The notes under the pieces are model-generated. The model saw nothing but the letters and a program-made list of their open reading frames with translations. It searched no databases and was not told where the DNA came from. From contig CBDAQM010000006.1 in NCBI GenBank assembly GCA_965199095.1, forward strand, positions 62,001 to 126,000: a DNA stretch of 64,000 nucleotides. The letters run 5' to 3'. The stretch comes from LMUY01 sp965199095. Its GTDB lineage: Bacteria; Pseudomonadota; Alphaproteobacteria; Acetobacterales; Acetobacteraceae. Made by a program: the position numbers and the translations under genes. Shown piece by piece: positions 62,854 through 64,000 of this stretch (within the stretch, counting starts at the first letter, position 1; each line of letters starts with the position of its first letter).

Positions 62854-64000
62854 ATGCCGCACGCCGACTTCGTCCACCTCCGAGTCCACTCCGCCTATTC
62901 GCTGAGCGAGGGCGCCATCAAGGCCGACAAGATCGCGACACTCGCGCGCGACGCTGCCATGCCCGCGGTCGCCATCACGGATACCAGCAATTTGTTCGGC
63001 GCGCTGGAATTCAGCCAGGCCTGCACCAGCAAGGGCGTGCAGCCGATCATCGGCTGTCAGATCAGCCTCATCCGCACCGAAAAACCTGGTCTCCCGCCGG
63101 ACCCGATCGTGCTGCTCGCGCAGGACGCGCAAGGTTTGGCAAATCTGCAACGTCTCTCCTCCCTGGGCTTCACCAGCTCCGACCCGGCGGACCCGCAACT
63201 GCCGCTGCAAACCGTGCTGGACCACGCCGCCGGGCTCACCCTGCTGACGGGCGGCACCCGCGGGCCGCTGGCCCGCCTGCTGGCGGAGGCGCGCCAGCCG
63301 GAGGCCGCCGCCATGCTGGCCACCCTGGCCGAAGCGTTCGGCGATCGCACGGTCGTGGAACTGCATCGCCACGGCCAGTCGCTCGAACGCGCGATCGAGC
63401 CCGGCCTGATCGCGCTGGCGGACGCGGCCGGCCTGCCGCTGGTCGCCGCCAACGAGTGCTTCTTCGCAACCGCGGCGATGCAGGAGGCGCATGACGCGCT
63501 GCTCTGCATCGCCGCCGGGCGGCTGATGGCGGATCCGGAGCGTCGCCGCGTCACCGGCGAGCACTGGTTCAAGCCCGCCGCCATCATGCGCAACCTCTTC
63601 GCCGACCTGCCGGAGGCGTGCGACAACACGCTCGCCATCGCCCGGCGCTGCGCCGTGATGGCCGAAACGCGCAAGCCGCTGCTGCCGGTCTGCCCCAAGG
63701 TCCGCCCCGGCGCTTCCGAGGACGAGACGGTGCGCGCCATGGCGCGGGAGGGCCTGGCCCGGCGCATGGACGCGGCCGGCGCCGACGCCGCCACCCGGGC
63801 GCAGTATGGCGAGCGGCTGGAATACGAGCTGGGCGTCATCGCCGCCATGGGCTTCCCCGGCTACTTCCTGATCGTCGCCGATTTCATCCAATGGGCGAAG
63901 GCGCAGGGCATCCCGGTGGGGCCGGGCCGCGGCTCCGGCGCTGGGTCCGTGGTGGCCTGGGCGCTGACCATCACGGACCTCGACCCGCTGCGTTTCGGCC
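62854..64000 (+). CDS. dnaE: DNA polymerase III alpha subunit, 5' part
   Basis: Replicative polymerase, cut by the window edge after 382 codons. The N-terminal PHP domain begins with FVHLRVHSAYSLSEGAIKAD, followed by TLARDAAMPAVAITDTSNLF. The start of the polymerase domain appears as GYFLIVADFIQWAKAQGIPV and GPGRGSGAGSVVAWALTI. ATG 62854 has GGAGGAGTGAGG somewhat upstream and fits the family N-terminus. Confidence 0.97.
   Translation, partial: MPHADFVHLRVHSAYSLSEGAIKADKIATLARDAAMPAVAITDTSNLFGALEFSQACTSKGVQPIIGCQISLIRTEKPGLPPDPIVLLAQDAQGLANLQRLSSLGFTSSDPADPQLPLQTVLDHAAGLTLLTGGTRGPLARLLAEARQPEAAAMLATLAEAFGDRTVVELHRHGQSLERAIEPGLIALADAAGLPLVAANECFFATAAMQEAHDALLCIAAGRLMADPERRRVTGEHWFKPAAIMRNLFADLPEACDNTLAIARRCAVMAETRKPLLPVCPKVRPGASEDETVRAMAREGLARRMDAAGADAATRAQYGERLEYELGVIAAMGFPGYFLIVADFIQWAKAQGIPVGPGRGSGAGSVVAWALTITDLDPLRFG

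Overview
The window is GC-rich chromosomal DNA from an alphaproteobacterium. Three things point to the Rhodospirillales, most likely an Acetobacteraceae-like bacterium: the short prolyl-tRNA synthetase without an editing insertion, the hopanoid RND transporter HpnN, and the general style of the housekeeping genes. The taxonomic placement is inference; no rRNA gene is present. Genes are densely packed, with frequent ATGA/GTGA/TGATG overlaps and many GTG or TTG starts.

Layout. 1-5.6 kb (minus): the end of a sugar-type ABC permease, then pheT-pheS and rplT-rpmI, with two small unknown genes between them. 5.8-9.6 kb (plus): dapF, a secreted protein, mtaB and ftsY. 9.6-11.2 kb: a DUF2161 nuclease-like protein and a NUDIX hydrolase. 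11.2-16.3 kb is a disturbed stretch: an orphan peptide-type binding protein, a low-GC secreted orphan, a gene-poor scar, a His-rich PadR regulator coupled to a class II aldolase, and a decayed outer-membrane-transporter pseudogene. 16.3-19.4 kb (minus): two polar-amino-acid-type permeases, a binding protein and a PuuE-type allantoinase, with no ATPase. 19.4-27 kb: two SDR enzymes, a royal-jelly-like secreted protein, an acetyltransferase, a luciferase-like monooxygenase, TetR, and a short FUSC membrane protein coupled to another orphan binding protein. 27-38.5 kb: a DUF1194 protein, class III aminotransferase, pyrE, an ELM1-family protein, tartrate/malate dehydrogenase, a glycerophosphodiesterase overlapping a UPF0178 gene, citrate synthase, a thermonuclease-like protein, SixA, and an Fe-S photolyase.

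38.6-44.1 kb (minus) is the most system-like region: a GT4 glycosyltransferase, DUF2147, a DPM-type GT2, a SPASM radical SAM protein, a multi-pass GT-C-like enzyme and a TIGR04282 protein. The last five are almost all start/stop coupled. The product is unknown. 44.3-53.7 kb: 1-Cys peroxiredoxin, fdhD, a second low-GC secreted orphan, CDF exporter coupled to corrinoid adenosyltransferase, htpG, hpnN, a 31-aa membrane peptide, and bpt. 53.7-57.7 kb: two coupled Ntn-hydrolases (gamma-glutamyltransferase family and penicillin-acylase family). 57.8-64 kb: yraN, proS, lolC/E-lolD, two tandem Uma2 genes and the 5' part of dnaE.

A palindromic repeat (consensus CCCTCACCC-N2-5-CCCTCTCCC-N2-3-GGGAGAGGG) occurs at four intergenic sites, sometimes followed by a T-run so that it can act as a terminator. 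A different inverted REP-like pair sits at about 38.5 kb. I saw no CRISPR array, tRNA, rRNA, intact insertion sequence or prophage.
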